From positions 62,001 to 126,000 of the forward strand of contig JABFRU010000021.1 of the NCBI GenBank assembly GCA_013140985.1: a DNA stretch of 64,000 nucleotides, given 5' to 3'. Numbering within the stretch: the stretch's first letter is position 1; every line of letters begins with the position of its first letter. Below the pieces are notes generated by a model. It had not been told where the DNA came from, made no database searches, and was given only the letters and a program-made list of their open reading frames with translations. Below, one piece after another: positions 18,833-27,422 of the stretch. The stretch comes from Chitinophagaceae bacterium. Lineage in GTDB: Bacteria > Bacteroidota > Bacteroidia > Chitinophagales > Chitinophagaceae. The position numbers and the translations under genes were made by a program.

Positions 18833-20517
18833 AAAACAGGGATATAAAAACTAAACTTACTTCCTTTCCCGTATGCTGAATCGAGGGAAATAGCACCGCC
18901 CTGTGCTTCAATAAACTCTTTACAGATGGCAAGGCCAAGACCAGTTCCTTCTTTGTTGCCAGGCACCTTGAAATAGCGATCAAATATTTTGTCTTTGTAT
19001 TGCGGATCAATTCCTTTTCCAAAATCCTGTACAGCAAAAATGATATTGTTGTCCTGCTTTTGAACACTGATAATGATCTCAGAATTTTCAGGAGAATAGC
19101 GGATAGCATTGGTCAAAAAATTATTCAATACCCAGGTGGTTTTGTCTGCATCTGCTTTTATGGACGGAAGATCTTCCTGTATTTGTTTTTGAATAGTGAT
19201 ATTTTTTTGCCGGGCAGCATTTTGTACAGAAGCCAGCGCTTTGCCTACCAGTCCCCAGGGCTGCACGGTGGCTATATTCAATTGTATCTTTCCGCTTTCC
19301 ACCTGCGACATGTCAAGCAGCTCACTCAATATTCTCAATAACCTTTTATTATCTTCTTTCAGATTTTGCACTAATTCTTTTTGTTCGGCGGTTAACGTAC
19401 CCACTCTCTCATCTTCGAGCAGCTTCAAACTAAAATCAGAAGAAGCCAGCGGTGTTTTTAATTCATGCGAAACAGTAGCAATAAAATTCGTTTTGGCCAC
19501 ATCCAGTTCCTTGAAAGGGGTAATGTTTTTTAGTACGATCACACTCCCTGCTTTTTGATTGCCCTGGGTCAATTCTATAATTTCTTTTGTAAAAAAATTC
19601 TCCTTGCCTTCGACTACGATCTTAAAAGGCGTGCTGGTTTGTTCGCTGATAAGAAAACGGAAAAGATCATTTCTTTTTTTTACTTCATCCTGCGAAAGAC
19701 CAATGATCTCCTGTTCTTTCAAACTCAGCAATTGCAGCGCCTGCTGGTTGACAAACAAAACCACTCCTTTATTATCTATTCCTATGCTGGCATCTTTCAG
19801 TGAGTTGATGACAGCTTCGGCCCTTTGTTTTTCGAATAAGATCTTTGAAAGATTGCTGTGCTCATATTCATCCAGCCGTTCTGCCATGGTATTAAAAGCA
19901 TTGGCCAGGTCCCCAAATTCATCCTTGCGGTTAAGATGAATACGTTCTTTATAGTTTTTATTGGCAATCGCTTTGATTCCTTCTGTGAGTTTGGCTACCG
20001 GGGAAGCTACCAGCGAGGGAAAATTAAAAAGAAAGGTAAAACCCAGCAGGAAGCAAATAGTAACACAGATCGTGATAATTGTTTTTGCTTTTTGCGCTGC
20101 GTCCTGCGCAGCCTGGTTCTTTTTATCAATGGCCTGCAGGTTTACCTGCATAATGCCGCTGAGATCTTTTCGAACCGGGGAAGAAAGAGAGTCCAGCACT
20201 TTTTTTTCTTTTAATAAGTTAAAATGATTGCGCAGCGACTGTGTCATTTCTTTTTCTCCCGGCTCTGTAATATTATCTTCCTGCAAGGAAAGATTTTTTT
20301 CAAAGGCATTGAAGTCAGCAACAGCATCTGTATATCCGTCCAGCTCTTTGAGCATGTCCCGGGCATAGTTCAGCGATTCATAGTTATCCTGCACAATAGC
20401 TTTTGCATCATTACTTACTTTATTGAAATAAAAGAAGCTGATAGCCGCTACTGTAATAAGCAGGGCGAAAAGAAAAATACCCCCCAGGGCTACTTTGGTT
20501 TTTAGTTTAATGGCCAT
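18808..20517 (-). CDS. Membrane histidine kinase of the kdp locus (HAMP-PAS-HisKA-HATPase)
   Basis: 569 residues. Membrane segments at about 9-31 and 145-168 enclose a periplasmic helical domain. HAMP follows at about 165-220, a PAS-like domain at 230-335, then HisKA with the phospho-acceptor His351 in FIATVSHELKTPLASS. The ATPase domain has NNFLTNAIRYSP, DFGKGIDPQYKDKIFDRYF and GTGLGLAI. Its start overlaps the stop of the stand-alone KdpD sensor gene in an ATGA junction, so the two are translationally coupled. Together they replace the single fused KdpD of proteobacteria. Probable partner is the NtrC-type regulator at 27423. Confidence 0.85.
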   Translation of the reverse strand: MAIKLKTKVALGGIFLFALLITVAAISFFYFNKVSNDAKAIVQDNYESLNYARDMLKELDGYTDAVADFNAFEKNLSLQEDNITEPGEKEMTQSLRNHFNLLKEKKVLDSLSSPVRKDLSGIMQVNLQAIDKKNQAAQDAAQKAKTIITICVTICFLLGFTFLFNFPSLVASPVAKLTEGIKAIANKNYKERIHLNRKDEFGDLANAFNTMAERLDEYEHSNLSKILFEKQRAEAVINSLKDASIGIDNKGVVLFVNQQALQLLSLKEQEIIGLSQDEVKKRNDLFRFLISEQTSTPFKIVVEGKENFFTKEIIELTQGNQKAGSVIVLKNITPFKELDVAKTNFIATVSHELKTPLASSDFSLKLLEDERVGTLTAEQKELVQNLKEDNKRLLRILSELLDMSQVESGKIQLNIATVQPWGLVGKALASVQNAARQKNITIQKQIQEDLPSIKADADKTTWVLNNFLTNAIRYSPENSEIIISVQKQDNNIIFAVQDFGKGIDPQYKDKIFDRYFKVPGNKEGTGLGLAICKEFIEAQGGAISLDSAYGKGSKFSFYIPVFQKNKSPR

Positions 20518-21638
20518 CAGGATAGTATAATAAGGTCCACATCATTATTTGAAAGAGTTTTTAATAACTGGTTAAAGACATTGGTGCGAAGGATGACCTG
20601 GAATAAATTCAAATGAGGTTTTCCGATGCAAACAGTGGTGATCTGCTTTTCTACAACGGTTTCCATGATGGCTTTGGCCACATTATTATTTTTTACCTGT
20701 ATCACCTCTGCGCCAAGTTCAGTCGCATTTTTAAAGTTATTGATCAAATGCCGTTGTGCAGCCAGCGGAATTTTTTCCATTGATTCACGGGGTGTCTGCA
20801 CATATAGTACATACCATTTACTATTATAGTAAGAAGCAAGCCGGGCTGTCTTCCGTATTATATTTTGAGCAATCTCATGACTGGATGAGATACAAGCGAG
20901 AAAATGTTCATGCCGCCATGTTTTTTCTTTGCCGGTCACTTCGTAATCCACTTTTCTTTCTACCTGTCCTGCCACTTCTTTCAGTGCCAGTTCCCGCAGT
21001 TGCAGAATTTTCTCTGGTTTAAAAAAATTCTGCAGCGCCTGCTGCACTTTACTGTGATCGTAGATCTTGCCTTCTTTTAATCTTGTGATCAATTCTTCTG
21101 CGGTAAGGTCAATGTTCACCACTTCATCAGCTACCTGTAAGATCTTATCCGGTACCCGTTCGGTCACTTCCACTCCGGTAATATCTTTTACATCTTCATT
21201 AATGCTTTCAATATGCTGAATGTTGATGGCAGAAATAACATTGATGCCCGCATCCAGAATGTCCATCACATCCTGCCATCTTTTTTCATTCTTGCTGCCG
21301 GGAATATTGGTATGCGCCAATTCATCTACGATCACTACTTCCGGCTGTAATAATAAAATAGCCTGGACATCGAGTTCATCCAATTCTTTGCCTTTGTAAA
21401 AAACTTTTCTGCGGGGTAATACAGGCAATCCTTCTATCAACGCCTGGGTTTCTTTGCGGCCATGTGTTTCTACATAACCCACTTTTACATTCACACCATT
21501 ACGAAGAAGGGTATGCGCCTCCTGCAGCATGCGATAGGTTTTTCCCACACCGGCACTCATGCCAATGTAAATCTTCAACTTCCCCTTTTTGGGTCGCTGA
21601 ATTTTTTCGAGCCATTCATTTGCTTCAAGGTCCGGCAT
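20517..21638 (-). CDS. kdpD: Stand-alone KdpD N-terminal sensor (KdpD + USP domains)
   Basis: 373 residues from the ATG at 21638 (MPDLEANEWLEKIQRP). The track's start at 21692 would run into the porin gene. It carries the KdpD cytoplasmic domain with the P-loop-like GMSAGVGKTYRM at 26-37, VGYVETHGRKET and DELAHTNIPGS. A universal-stress-protein-like domain begins near residue 235. There is no membrane segment and no kinase domain; these are encoded by the next gene. In E. coli this part senses intracellular potassium and ATP. Seen directly: the split. Inferred: association with the downstream kinase. Confidence 0.85.
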   Translation of the reverse strand: MPDLEANEWLEKIQRPKKGKLKIYIGMSAGVGKTYRMLQEAHTLLRNGVNVKVGYVETHGRKETQALIEGLPVLPRRKVFYKGKELDELDVQAILLLQPEVVIVDELAHTNIPGSKNEKRWQDVMDILDAGINVISAINIQHIESINEDVKDITGVEVTERVPDKILQVADEVVNIDLTAEELITRLKEGKIYDHSKVQQALQNFFKPEKILQLRELALKEVAGQVERKVDYEVTGKEKTWRHEHFLACISSSHEIAQNIIRKTARLASYYNSKWYVLYVQTPRESMEKIPLAAQRHLINNFKNATELGAEVIQVKNNNVAKAIMETVVEKQITTVCIGKPHLNLFQVILRTNVFNQLLKTLSNNDVDLIILS

Positions 21639-21639
21639 A

Positions 21640-22716
21640 TCAAAGCGAAACTGCAATTGATGAAGTAACAAAAGTATTGCTATTCGTAACACCCGACGGT
21701 TTTATGAAAACATCGTCCTTGCTACTAAGGTGCCTTATTTCCAGTCTAACCAAAATATTTTTAAAAGGACTGTGATCAATATTCACGGACATACCGGTTG
21801 TTTTAAAACCATTGGGTGTGCCTGTTGTAATAATTACACCGTTCTCATCACTATAATATTCGCCTCTTGCAGCAATAGCCCATTTATCATTGAATGCATA
21901 TTTTAAAATGATCACCGGGGAATACCAGGTATTCTTGTCTTCGCTAGCCGGAGTTTTTTCTTCGGTACCGATATCAAAACCAACAGTCACACCAAATTTA
22001 TCAGTGACATTGAAGATGCCATATATATTATGGAAGAATCTTGATAACCTTACACTGTCCGGCTTATCTGTTCCGATAAATGTGCTGTAATTCACCAATA
22101 CCTTGGATGATGGTTTGAACTGGATCTGTGTGCCCCAACTCATCAGAGAATTGCCGCTTACTCTTGTGATCCGCTGCCAGCCATTCAATGCCATACCGCT
22201 TAAAAACCATTTACCATCATCAGTGGTATATGAGATCTTTGCGCCTGCTTCAAAGTAGGGAGTATTATCTGCCAGTATACTTCTTGTCAGGTTCCAGCAA
22301 TCTTTGCTGATGGCACTTTCAAAACCAATATGAGAAGGCATGATGCCTGCATCGATCCATAAATTTTTCTTCTTGCTGATCTTTACACCGGCGTTGGCTT
22401 CAAAAATATTTTTTAATACACCAGGCTCTGCAGCATAGTTCGCATTCATATAAGTGCCAGCCGCCACTGCAAGATTGGCTCTTACTCTTTCCGCCGTATA
22501 GTTTGCTTTTATAAAACCAAGGTTCAGGTTAAATTCATTGTGCCGGTTATGGCTGTAAATAAAACCCGGACGGTTGTTGTCTGCTGGCTTATTAAAATCA
22601 TAGTTATAATAAGCTTCTGCATAACCACTGACAGTTAATGAACCGGTTGAATCCTGGCCGATTGATTGAATACCCATCAATAAGGCTGTTCCAAACAAAA
22701 TCTTTTTCATCTTCAT
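21640..22716 (-). CDS. Outer membrane porin-like barrel within the kdp operon
   Basis: 358 residues. Signal peptide MKMKKILFGTALLMGIQSIGQ, then a barrel with alternating strands throughout (SGYAEAYYNYDFNK, GFIKANYTAERVRANLAVAAGTY). It ends in LRHLSSKDDVF...SSIAVSL. It resembles the OmpL-like porin-2 family annotated as porin in Bacteroidota. It lies 18 bp after kdpC and its stop is 1 bp from the kdpD start, so it is part of the kdp transcript. A role in letting K+ cross the outer membrane under limitation is a reasonable inference, not shown by sequence. Confidence 0.75.
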   Translation of the reverse strand: MKMKKILFGTALLMGIQSIGQDSTGSLTVSGYAEAYYNYDFNKPADNNRPGFIYSHNRHNEFNLNLGFIKANYTAERVRANLAVAAGTYMNANYAAEPGVLKNIFEANAGVKISKKKNLWIDAGIMPSHIGFESAISKDCWNLTRSILADNTPYFEAGAKISYTTDDGKWFLSGMALNGWQRITRVSGNSLMSWGTQIQFKPSSKVLVNYSTFIGTDKPDSVRLSRFFHNIYGIFNVTDKFGVTVGFDIGTEEKTPASEDKNTWYSPVIILKYAFNDKWAIAARGEYYSDENGVIITTGTPNGFKTTGMSVNIDHSPFKNILVRLEIRHLSSKDDVFIKPSGVTNSNTFVTSSIAVSL

Positions 22717-22734
22717 TCAATTTTAATTGTTCTA

Positions 22735-23289
22735 TTATTTTAAGTTGTCTAATGCAATGTTCAGTTTTAATACATTAACGACAGAGGGGCCGAGGATCAT
22801 TTTCTCTATTTGCTGATCCACTAAAACCTTTACCTTTTCTTCTGATAAGTTGCGGATAGCGGCCACTCTTTTTACCTGTATATAAGCGGATGCAGAAGTG
22901 ATGTGCGGATCGAGGCCACTGCCACTTGCTGTTACCAGGTCGGCCGGGATCTCTTCTTTTTTTACTCCCGGATTATGCACCAGGAATGTATCGATCCTGT
23001 CTTTTACTATTTGCAGGTAATCCGGATTGGATGGTCCTTTATTGCTACCTGCAGATCCTGCTGCATTGTAATCAACAGCAGAAGGGCGGCCCTGGAAATA
23101 TTTATCGTCTGTGAATTTTTGACCAATATTCTCATAGCCGACCACCTTTTCATTCACTGAAACTGTTTTTCCTTTCCCTCCACCGGGAGTAGCTTTGCCA
23201 ATACCTGCAATGAGTAATGGATATAGTACAGCACAAAGAATGATCATTACGAGTGTCATCTTCAGCGATATCAATAGATTCTTTTTCAT
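22735..23289 (-). CDS. kdpC: Potassium-transporting ATPase subunit C
   Basis: 184 residues, standard length. One N-terminal membrane anchor (about 10-32, MTLVMIILCAVLYPLLIAGIG), then the periplasmic domain. Family signatures seen are GQKFTDDKYFQGRPSAVDYNAAGSAGSN, ASGSGLDPHITSASAYIQVKRVA and VNVLKLNIALD at the C-terminus. KdpC stabilises the KdpFABC complex and assists K+ binding. It follows kdpB by 18 bp on the same strand. Confidence 0.95.
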   Translation of the reverse strand: MKKNLLISLKMTLVMIILCAVLYPLLIAGIGKATPGGGKGKTVSVNEKVVGYENIGQKFTDDKYFQGRPSAVDYNAAGSAGSNKGPSNPDYLQIVKDRIDTFLVHNPGVKKEEIPADLVTASGSGLDPHITSASAYIQVKRVAAIRNLSEEKVKVLVDQQIEKMILGPSVVNVLKLNIALDNLK

Positions 23290-23307
23290 TTAATTCCTGT
23301 TTGATGA

Positions 23308-25341
23308 TTACATAAATAAACCAAGCAGCATATCAATCAATTTTATCCCAATAAAAGGCGCAATGATGCCGCCTAAACCATAGACCAGTAAATTTCTTCT
23401 CAGCAATGCACTGGCACCGATCGGCCTGTATTGAACACCTTTCAAAGCCAGTGGAATAAGTATAGGAATGATCAGCGCATTAAAAATAATGGCAGATAAA
23501 ATAGCTGATTCAGGACTATCCAATCTCATTATATTTAATGATTGCAATGCCGGTATCGAAGCGATGAACAATGCCGGAACGATCGCAAAATATTTTGCCA
23601 CATCATTGGCAATAGAAAAAGTTGTAAGCGTTCCTCTTGTTATCAATAATTGTTTACCAATTTCCACAACCTCTATCAGTTTAGTGGGATCATTGTCAAG
23701 ATCCACCATATTGCCGGCTTCTTTGGCAGCTTGTGTGCCGCTGTTCATAGACACACCCACATCCGCTTGTGCCAATGCAGGTGCATCGTTGGTACCATCA
23801 CCCATCATCGCTACTAATTTTCCCGCCTGTTGTTCTTTACGGATATAATTCATTTTGTCTTCCGGTTTTGCTTCGGCAATAAAATCATCCACACCTGCTT
23901 TTTCAGCAATGTATTTTGCAGTAAGAGGATTGTCGCCGGTCACCATTACTGTTTTTACTCCCATCTTTCTCAATCTTTCAAAACGTTCCTGTATGCCGGG
24001 CTTGATGATGTCCTGCAGTTCAATTACACCCAGCACTTTTTCATTCTCACATACCACTAATGGTGTGCCGCCATTGGAAGAAATGGTGTTTACCTGTAAT
24101 GCTGTTTCATCCGGGAATGAATTGCCTGCCTTAACAACAATATTTTTTATTGAATCAAATGCGCCTTTTCTGATTCTTCTTCCACCTGCCAGGTCAACAC
24201 CGCTGCTTCTTGTTTCAGCAGTAAACTCAATGAACCTGGCATTATTTGTATCAAAGTTCTTTACATTGACATTGGCCAGTTCGATAATTGATTTTCCTTC
24301 CGGGGTCTGATCGGCAATGGAAGACAAAGCACAGGCTTCTATAAAAGTAGTTTTATCAACACCATTGGCAGGATAGAAATTTGTGGCCTTCCTGTTGCCG
24401 ATAGTGATCGTTCCTGTTTTATCCAATAACAACACATCCACATCTCCTGCTGTTTCTACTGCTTTACCGCTTTTGGCGATCACATTAGCTCTTAATGCCC
24501 TGTCCATTCCTGCAATACCAATAGCAGATAATAAACCGCCGATAGTTGTTGGTATTAAACAAACAAATAATGAAACGAATGCTGCAATGGTGATCGGCGT
24601 GTTAGCATAATCAGCAAAAGGCTTCAGCGTAACGCATACAATAATAAATATGAGTGTGAATGCTGCCAGCAATATGGTCAATGCGATCTCATTCGGGGTT
24701 TTTTGCCTGGATGCACCTTCTACCAATGCGATCATTTTATCCAAAAATGATTCACCGGGCTCGGTGGTCACTCTTACTTTTATCCTGTCACTTAAAACTT
24801 TGGTACCTCCGGTAACAGATGATTTATCACCACCCGCTTCACGGATAACAGGAGCAGACTCACCGGTGATAGCAGACTCATCAATAGTGGCAATACCTTC
24901 TACTATTTCACCATCCATCGGAATGAGGTCGCTTGCTTCGCAAATGAACAGATCGTTCTTTCTCAACTGGGAAGAAGAGACAATGGTAATTGATGATCCA
25001 CTCACTTTTTTTGCAGGAGTATCTTCTCTTGTTCTGCGCAGGCTTTCTGCCTGGGCCTTTCCTCTTGCTTCGGCAATACCTTCTGCAAAATTGGCAAACA
25101 AAACAGTGATGAACAGGATGACGAAAATGGTAATGTTGTACCACAATTCACCCTGCGACATATTACCTGTTACCATTTGCCAGATACAAACAGCCAGCAT
25201 TACGGCGGTGGCGATCTCTACGGTAAACATCACCGGGTTCCTGATCATCAGCCGGGGGTTCAGCTTTATAAATGATTGCTTAGCAGCTGTGCCAACCAGT
25301 GCAGGATCAAATAATCTTATTGTACGTTTATGCTTTGTCAT
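23308..25341 (-). CDS. kdpB: Potassium-transporting P-type ATPase subunit B
   Basis: 677 residues. The catalytic P-type ATPase subunit that powers high-affinity K+ uptake. Visible motifs: actuator loop TGES (about 158-161), phosphorylation site DKTGT with Asp307, KGAFDSIK in the nucleotide domain, and [18 protein letters not shown] in the hinge. The intramembrane [14 protein letters not shown] is typical of KdpB. Several membrane segments are at the N-terminus (40-85), middle (215-280) and C-terminus (590-675). It lies 12 bp after kdpA. Confidence 0.97.
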   Translation of the reverse strand: MTKHKRTIRLFDPALVGTAAKQSFIKLNPRLMIRNPVMFTVEIATAVMLAVCIWQMVTGNMSQGELWYNITIFVILFITVLFANFAEGIAEARGKAQAESLRRTREDTPAKKVSGSSITIVSSSQLRKNDLFICEASDLIPMDGEIVEGIATIDESAITGESAPVIREAGGDKSSVTGGTKVLSDRIKVRVTTEPGESFLDKMIALVEGASRQKTPNEIALTILLAAFTLIFIIVCVTLKPFADYANTPITIAAFVSLFVCLIPTTIGGLLSAIGIAGMDRALRANVIAKSGKAVETAGDVDVLLLDKTGTITIGNRKATNFYPANGVDKTTFIEACALSSIADQTPEGKSIIELANVNVKNFDTNNARFIEFTAETRSSGVDLAGGRRIRKGAFDSIKNIVVKAGNSFPDETALQVNTISSNGGTPLVVCENEKVLGVIELQDIIKPGIQERFERLRKMGVKTVMVTGDNPLTAKYIAEKAGVDDFIAEAKPEDKMNYIRKEQQAGKLVAMMGDGTNDAPALAQADVGVSMNSGTQAAKEAGNMVDLDNDPTKLIEVVEIGKQLLITRGTLTTFSIANDVAKYFAIVPALFIASIPALQSLNIMRLDSPESAILSAIIFNALIIPILIPLALKGVQYRPIGASALLRRNLLVYGLGGIIAPFIGIKLIDMLLGLFM

Positions 25342-25353
25342 TTTCTTTAATCA

Positions 25354-27069
25354 TTAATACAGTGAAAAATATTCAGCCAATGGCCCGAGCGCCAATGCCG
25401 GTAAATAAGATAATGCAGTGACGATAATGATAACCGCCAGTGTCATTACTCCGAATGTATATGAGTCGGTACGCAATGTGCCGGGTGACTCAGGGATGAA
25501 TTTCTTATTGGCCAACAAACCGATGATGGCGATCGGCGCAATGATGGGAAGGAACCTTCCAATTAAAAGAACAATACCTGTTGTTACATTCCAGAAAATA
25601 TTATTATCACCCAATCCTTCAAAACCGCTGCCATTATTGGCATTGGAAGATGTGTATTCATACAACATCTCAGAGAAACCATGATAAGAGGGATTATTCA
25701 ACCAGGCACCGGGTTTCACTGCCCACCCGATCTCAGGATGATGAGCCACCATATAAGCTGCCAATGCTGTGAATCCTTTTATTAGAAAGGCAGATAGTAA
25801 TGTAATCAGGGCTGCGATCTTCACCTCTCTTGCCTCCACTTTATGCCCCATGAATTCGGGTGTTCGCCCTACCATTAGCCCGGACATGAAGACAGCAATG
25901 ATGATAAAGATGAAATAGTTCAATAGTCCAACTCCCACTCCTCCGTACAGTGCATTTATCATCATATCGAGTATCACTACACCGCCGGACATTGGGGTTA
26001 AGCTATCATGCATTCCATTCACAGAACCGTTGGAAGTAGAAGTAGTAGCCACACTCCACAATGCCGTAGCCGCTGCACCCAGCCGCACTTCTTTTCCTTC
26101 CATGCTTCCGGTTGTTTGTGCAATGCCAAGTTTGTCAATGGCCGGGTTGCCTTTTGTTTCATAATAAATATTGATGGCACAGAAGATGACAAAAAGAATG
26201 GTCATCACTGCGAAGATCACTTTCGCCAGTTTTTTGCGGTTGACATAAAAGCCCAATGCAAATACCAATGCGATCGGTATAAGCAGTATTGAAATGGTTT
26301 CAACTGCGTTGGTGATATAATTGGGATTCTCCAGGGGATGTGCAGAATTCACGCCGAACCATCCGCCACCATTGGTGCCTAATTGTTTGATGGCGATCAT
26401 TCCGGCCGCCGGACCTCTCGATACCTGCACCGTATCTCCCTGCAATGTGGTGATGGTATCTTTTCCGGCATAGCTGGTGGGTGTGCCATTGAAAGCCAAT
26501 ATCACCGCAACGATGATCGACAACGGTAATAATATTCTTGTAATACTTTTTACAAAATAGTTCCAGAAATTACCCAGGTTCTGTGTTGTCTTTTCTTTAA
26601 TGCCATTGAACAGGGCCACCAGCAGGGCAATACCTGTTGCGGCACTTACAAATTGTAAGAAAGTAATGACGAACAACTGTGTGAAATAGGTTAAACCTGA
26701 TTCACCGGAATAATGTTGCAGGTTACAGTTCACCAAAAAACTGATTGCCGTATTAAAAGCCAGGTCGGGTGTTTGCCCGGGATTGCCATCCGGGTTCATT
26801 GGTAATTTATGCTGGAAGATCAGCAACAGCATGGCATATACTAACCACAACATATTTATGGTAAGCATGGCTTTCAGGAATTGCTTCCAGTTCATGCTTT
26901 CGTTGGGGTTAATACCACAGACCCTGAAGAAGAATCGTTCAACAGGGTTCATAAAGTTGGTAAATGTCCTTTCTCCTTTAAAAACCCTTGCTATATACTT
27001 GCCCAGCGGGTAAGCCAGCAGCAGCGTAAAAAGGAAAATAAGCACAGTGCCTAAAATTTCGCCGTTCAT
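25354..27069 (-). CDS. kdpA: Potassium-transporting ATPase subunit A
   Basis: 571 residues, multi-spanning K+ channel-like subunit of KdpFABC. Selectivity-filter regions are visible as NCNLQHYSGESGLTYFTQL, GTNGGGWFGVNSAHPLENP and TTSTSNGSVNGMHDS, corresponding to the repeated pore loops of the SKT family. The N-terminal YPLGKYIARVFKGER is typical. It lies four bases after kdpF. Length and motifs are intact, so the transporter should be functional. Confidence 0.97.
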   Translation of the reverse strand: MNGEILGTVLIFLFTLLLAYPLGKYIARVFKGERTFTNFMNPVERFFFRVCGINPNESMNWKQFLKAMLTINMLWLVYAMLLLIFQHKLPMNPDGNPGQTPDLAFNTAISFLVNCNLQHYSGESGLTYFTQLFVITFLQFVSAATGIALLVALFNGIKEKTTQNLGNFWNYFVKSITRILLPLSIIVAVILAFNGTPTSYAGKDTITTLQGDTVQVSRGPAAGMIAIKQLGTNGGGWFGVNSAHPLENPNYITNAVETISILLIPIALVFALGFYVNRKKLAKVIFAVMTILFVIFCAINIYYETKGNPAIDKLGIAQTTGSMEGKEVRLGAAATALWSVATTSTSNGSVNGMHDSLTPMSGGVVILDMMINALYGGVGVGLLNYFIFIIIAVFMSGLMVGRTPEFMGHKVEAREVKIAALITLLSAFLIKGFTALAAYMVAHHPEIGWAVKPGAWLNNPSYHGFSEMLYEYTSSNANNGSGFEGLGDNNIFWNVTTGIVLLIGRFLPIIAPIAIIGLLANKKFIPESPGTLRTDSYTFGVMTLAVIIIVTALSYLPALALGPLAEYFSLY

Positions 27070-27073
27070 AGCA

Positions 27074-27154
27074 TCAGAATTTTTCAGGTTTAATTAATAC
27101 GTACAGCAGGTAACAAAACACCGCTACGGATAAAACAAATAGTGCTATTATCAT
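27074..27154 (-). CDS. kdpF: KdpF small membrane subunit (26 aa), missing from the ORF track
   Basis: Reading the minus strand from the ATG at 27154 gives MIIALFVLSVAVFCYLLYVL followed by IKPEKF and a TGA. This is one membrane helix with the (L/I)-(I/L)-(K/R)-P-E-(K/R)-F end that is diagnostic of KdpF, a lipid-like stabiliser of the KdpFABC complex. It ends four bases before kdpA starts. Too short for the track. Position, length and C-terminal signature all agree. Confidence 0.9.
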   Translation of the reverse strand: MIIALFVLSVAVFCYLLYVLIKPEKF

Positions 27155-27158
27155 ATCA

Positions 27159-27242
27159 TCAGATTTTTTCGAACCAGTCAATTGATTTAAAGAATAGCCC
27201 AAAGCAGATAAGCCCGGCGATGAGTAAAATGATTGTCAGCAT
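27159..27242 (-). CDS. 27-aa single-helix membrane peptide upstream of kdpF
   Basis: From the ATG at 27242 the frame encodes MLTIILLIAGLICFGLFFKS then IDWFEKI and TGA. It is the last part of a longer track ORF (27159-27410) whose upstream half looks non-coding. It has one hydrophobic helix and a short charged tail, resembling KdpF in size and topology but lacking the KPEKF end. It stops 4 bp before the kdpF start, so the kdp operon begins with two consecutive micro-proteins. It could be a second small subunit or a regulator of KdpFABC. Confidence 0.6.
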   Translation of the reverse strand: MLTIILLIAGLICFGLFFKSIDWFEKI

Positions 27243-27267
27243 GGTTATAATTTTTTGTACAGCAGTA

Positions 27268-27285
27268 AGCCAAAAGAAGTGCCTG
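27268..27285 (-). promoter_or_regulatory. Possible sigma-54 promoter of the kdp operon
   Basis: On the minus strand AGGCACTTCTTTTGGCT resembles the sigma-54 consensus TGGCACG-N4-TTGCW: GGCAC at -24 and TTGGCT at -12. The GG-to-GC spacing is 11 rather than 10. A start about 12 nt downstream would give a leader near 14 nt to the micro-ORF. A second weak candidate (GGGTTTTTTAATTGCT, correct spacing) lies at about 27368-27383. The adjacent NtrC-type regulator makes sigma-54 control likely. Confidence 0.3.
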
Positions 27286-27373
27286 AACAGGTGAGAAATA
27301 AAGGATAGAGACGAAATGTAGTGCTGGCAAGGGTTTGGGATGAATCGTAGACTTACGAAGCTACCACAGCAAT

Positions 27374-27400
27374 TAAAAAACCCTTCCAAAATGGAAGGGT
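27374..27400 (-). terminator. Terminator after the NtrC-type regulator gene
   Basis: CCCTTCCA-(3 nt)-TGGAAGGG perfect 8-bp stem. On the minus strand it is followed by TTTTTT. It separates the regulator gene from the kdp structural operon. Confidence 0.8.
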
Positions 27401-27422
27401 GGATTTTCAAAATGAAATGCCA

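Noticed and set aside
24650-25357. 235-aa plus-strand ORF
   Set aside because: Antisense shadow of kdpB, whose motifs are complete on the other strand.
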